From Pedobacter cryotolerans (lineage in GTDB: Bacteria > Bacteroidota > Bacteroidia > Sphingobacteriales > Sphingobacteriaceae), in contig NZ_SWBO01000003.1 of the NCBI RefSeq assembly GCF_005116475.1, positions 124,001 through 188,000 of the forward strand: a stretch of DNA of 64,000 nt. Reading direction: 5' to 3'. Each line of letters begins with the position of its first letter. Within the stretch, counting starts at the first letter, position 1. The position numbers were made by a program, and so were the translations under genes. This document shows positions 63,228 through 64,000 of this stretch, piece after piece. The notes below the pieces were generated by a model. It had not been told where the DNA came from, did not search any database, and was given only the letters and a program-made list of their open reading frames with translations.

Positions 63228-63417
63228 TGAAATATATTTTTTAAATATTTATATTCCTTTTTGACGCTCGGCTTTCCTTTTTTAACATTCTGATAAGACC
63301 CACAGGCAGTTGGGCACAGCGTTAAGGCAGGTGTTATAGTTACCCGATTTTCCATATTTACCATAACAGACAAGGGAAGAATTGTATTTGTCGTTGCTCT
63401 AAACCGAGAAACAGGCC

Positions 63418-64000
63418 TTACATTCCGAGGCCTCTGTTGTTATCTTCACCTTTGGACCGTTGAATCCACTCAGATGCATCTTGCTGTTTGTGGATAGATT
63501 TTGCTTCCATCGGATCAAAAACCCGTTGTGGGTACATGGTCATCTGTCCCAGTCTCTTTTCAATGGACTTCCAATTGTATGAACTGCCCATCATCTGGAT
63601 CGGATCATGGAAATCGATATCCTTGTGATAGTCCAATGCTTTTATCAGCATGGCAGGATTACGGTTTCCATACTTTTCACAAAAGGCATCTACCATCGTA
63701 GAAAGGCTCATTGAGGAGGAAAGGTAAGCTACATCGATAAAATCCTTCAACCTAGTGCCATTTCCCGAAATGGAATTCAGTTTCATTGCCGCGATATCTT
63801 CCGGCGAGGCCATCCGAACGCCCTCTTCTAACATTAGTTCTCGGACTAGGGGATAATTGTGGGTAATCAGGTCGACCTGCACACCATCTATGCTCCCTTT
63901 GAGCGTATTTCTGGATTGGAAATTCAGTTGGAACGGGTACTTGGTTTCGATCTCCATCAACAGCTGCTCGGCGTCAAAGGATTTTTGCGAAAAAAGGTCG
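63418..64000 (-). CDS. AbiEii-type nucleotidyltransferase (5' end beyond window)
   Basis: The frame is open to base 64000. The first visible residues DLFSQKSFD are the end of the nucleotidyltransferase metal motif (vDiDLF), so the true start is outside. Further family blocks: GVQVDLITHNYPLV, MASPEDIAAMKLNSISG and RLKDFIDVAYL. AbiEii proteins are toxins of type IV toxin-antitoxin systems or stand-alone domain proteins; the antitoxin AbiEi was not seen in the window (it may lie upstream). The presence fits a mobile island. Confidence 0.8.
   Translation of the reverse strand, partial: DLFSQKSFDAEQLLMEIETKYPFQLNFQSRNTLKGSIDGVQVDLITHNYPLVRELMLEEGVRMASPEDIAAMKLNSISGNGTRLKDFIDVAYLSSSMSLSTMVDAFCEKYGNRNPAMLIKALDYHKDIDFHDPIQMMGSSYNWKSIEKRLGQMTMYPQRVFDPMEAKSIHKQQDASEWIQRSKGEDNNRGLGM

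Noticed and set aside
63149-63373. 74-residue minus-strand frame upstream of the DUF6660-like gene
   Set aside because: It overlaps the leader gene in another frame, lacks recognisable features and spans the -7 box.

Overview
The window looks like chromosomal DNA of a Bacteroidota member of the Sphingobacteriaceae (Pedobacter-like). The grounds are a complete GldKLMN motor/ring operon with GldB and SprE/PorW (type IX secretion and gliding), AT-rich spacers, promoters of the TAnnTTTG type, spermless Shine-Dalgarno regions, DUF4271, DUF3347 and HYC_CC_PP-type proteins, and typical Bacteroidota spacer repeats. There are no rRNA or tRNA genes, no CRISPR array and no complete insertion sequence that I can see.

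Left part (1-34.7 kb) is core genome: nadE (cut by the window edge), an outer-membrane barrel protein, gldB, a patatin phospholipase, comB, gcvT, a glycosyltransferase, rnhB, an ABC permease, a GT2 glycosyltransferase with a flippase-like membrane protein, ruvC, a DUF4349 lipoprotein, an acid phosphatase, the ATP synthase operon atpZ-I-B-E-F-H-A-G (no atpD or atpC here), sprE-pbp1A-uvrC, gldK-L-M-N, hemD and a DUF4271 protein. Its spacers carry at least four families of short dispersed or palindromic repeats, several of them inside the atp operon.

Right part (35.2-64 kb) is a metal-resistance block, all on the minus strand, somewhat richer in GC by eye, and free of the repeat families seen on the left. 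It holds: an arsenic module (arsR, DUF6428, arsN-like acetyltransferase, arsC, acr3) with two matching ArsR-type operators; a copper module made of two operons (HYC_CC_PP gene, HMA protein, a CusA pump split into two genes, TolC, two adaptors, DUF3347; and a second HYC_CC_PP-like gene, two DUF3347 genes, a haem-binding protein, a multicopper oxidase fused to a CopB-like barrel, a copper P-type ATPase and a DUF305 protein); and a divalent-metal module (DUF6660-like protein, a CzcA pump fused to its TolC-like channel, CzcB, a 58-residue protein, a Zn/Cd-type P-type ATPase). An AbiEii-type nucleotidyltransferase gene is cut by the right edge. Together these would detoxify arsenate/arsenite, oxidise and export periplasmic Cu(I), and expel Zn/Cd/Co across both membranes.

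The most unusual signal is regulatory. The two copper operons start with the same promoter design: two direct copies of an AATnATATAA motif spaced 21 nt apart, then exactly 20 nt to a TAnnTTTG box, then a very short leader, then a small secreted Cys-rich gene (HYC_CC_PP type). A nearly identical hairpin follows each of these two leader genes. The Zn/Cd operon has a parallel layout: a small secreted Cys-rich gene ending in a PP motif, followed by a 10-bp inverted repeat before the pump gene. No regulator for these promoters is present in the window.
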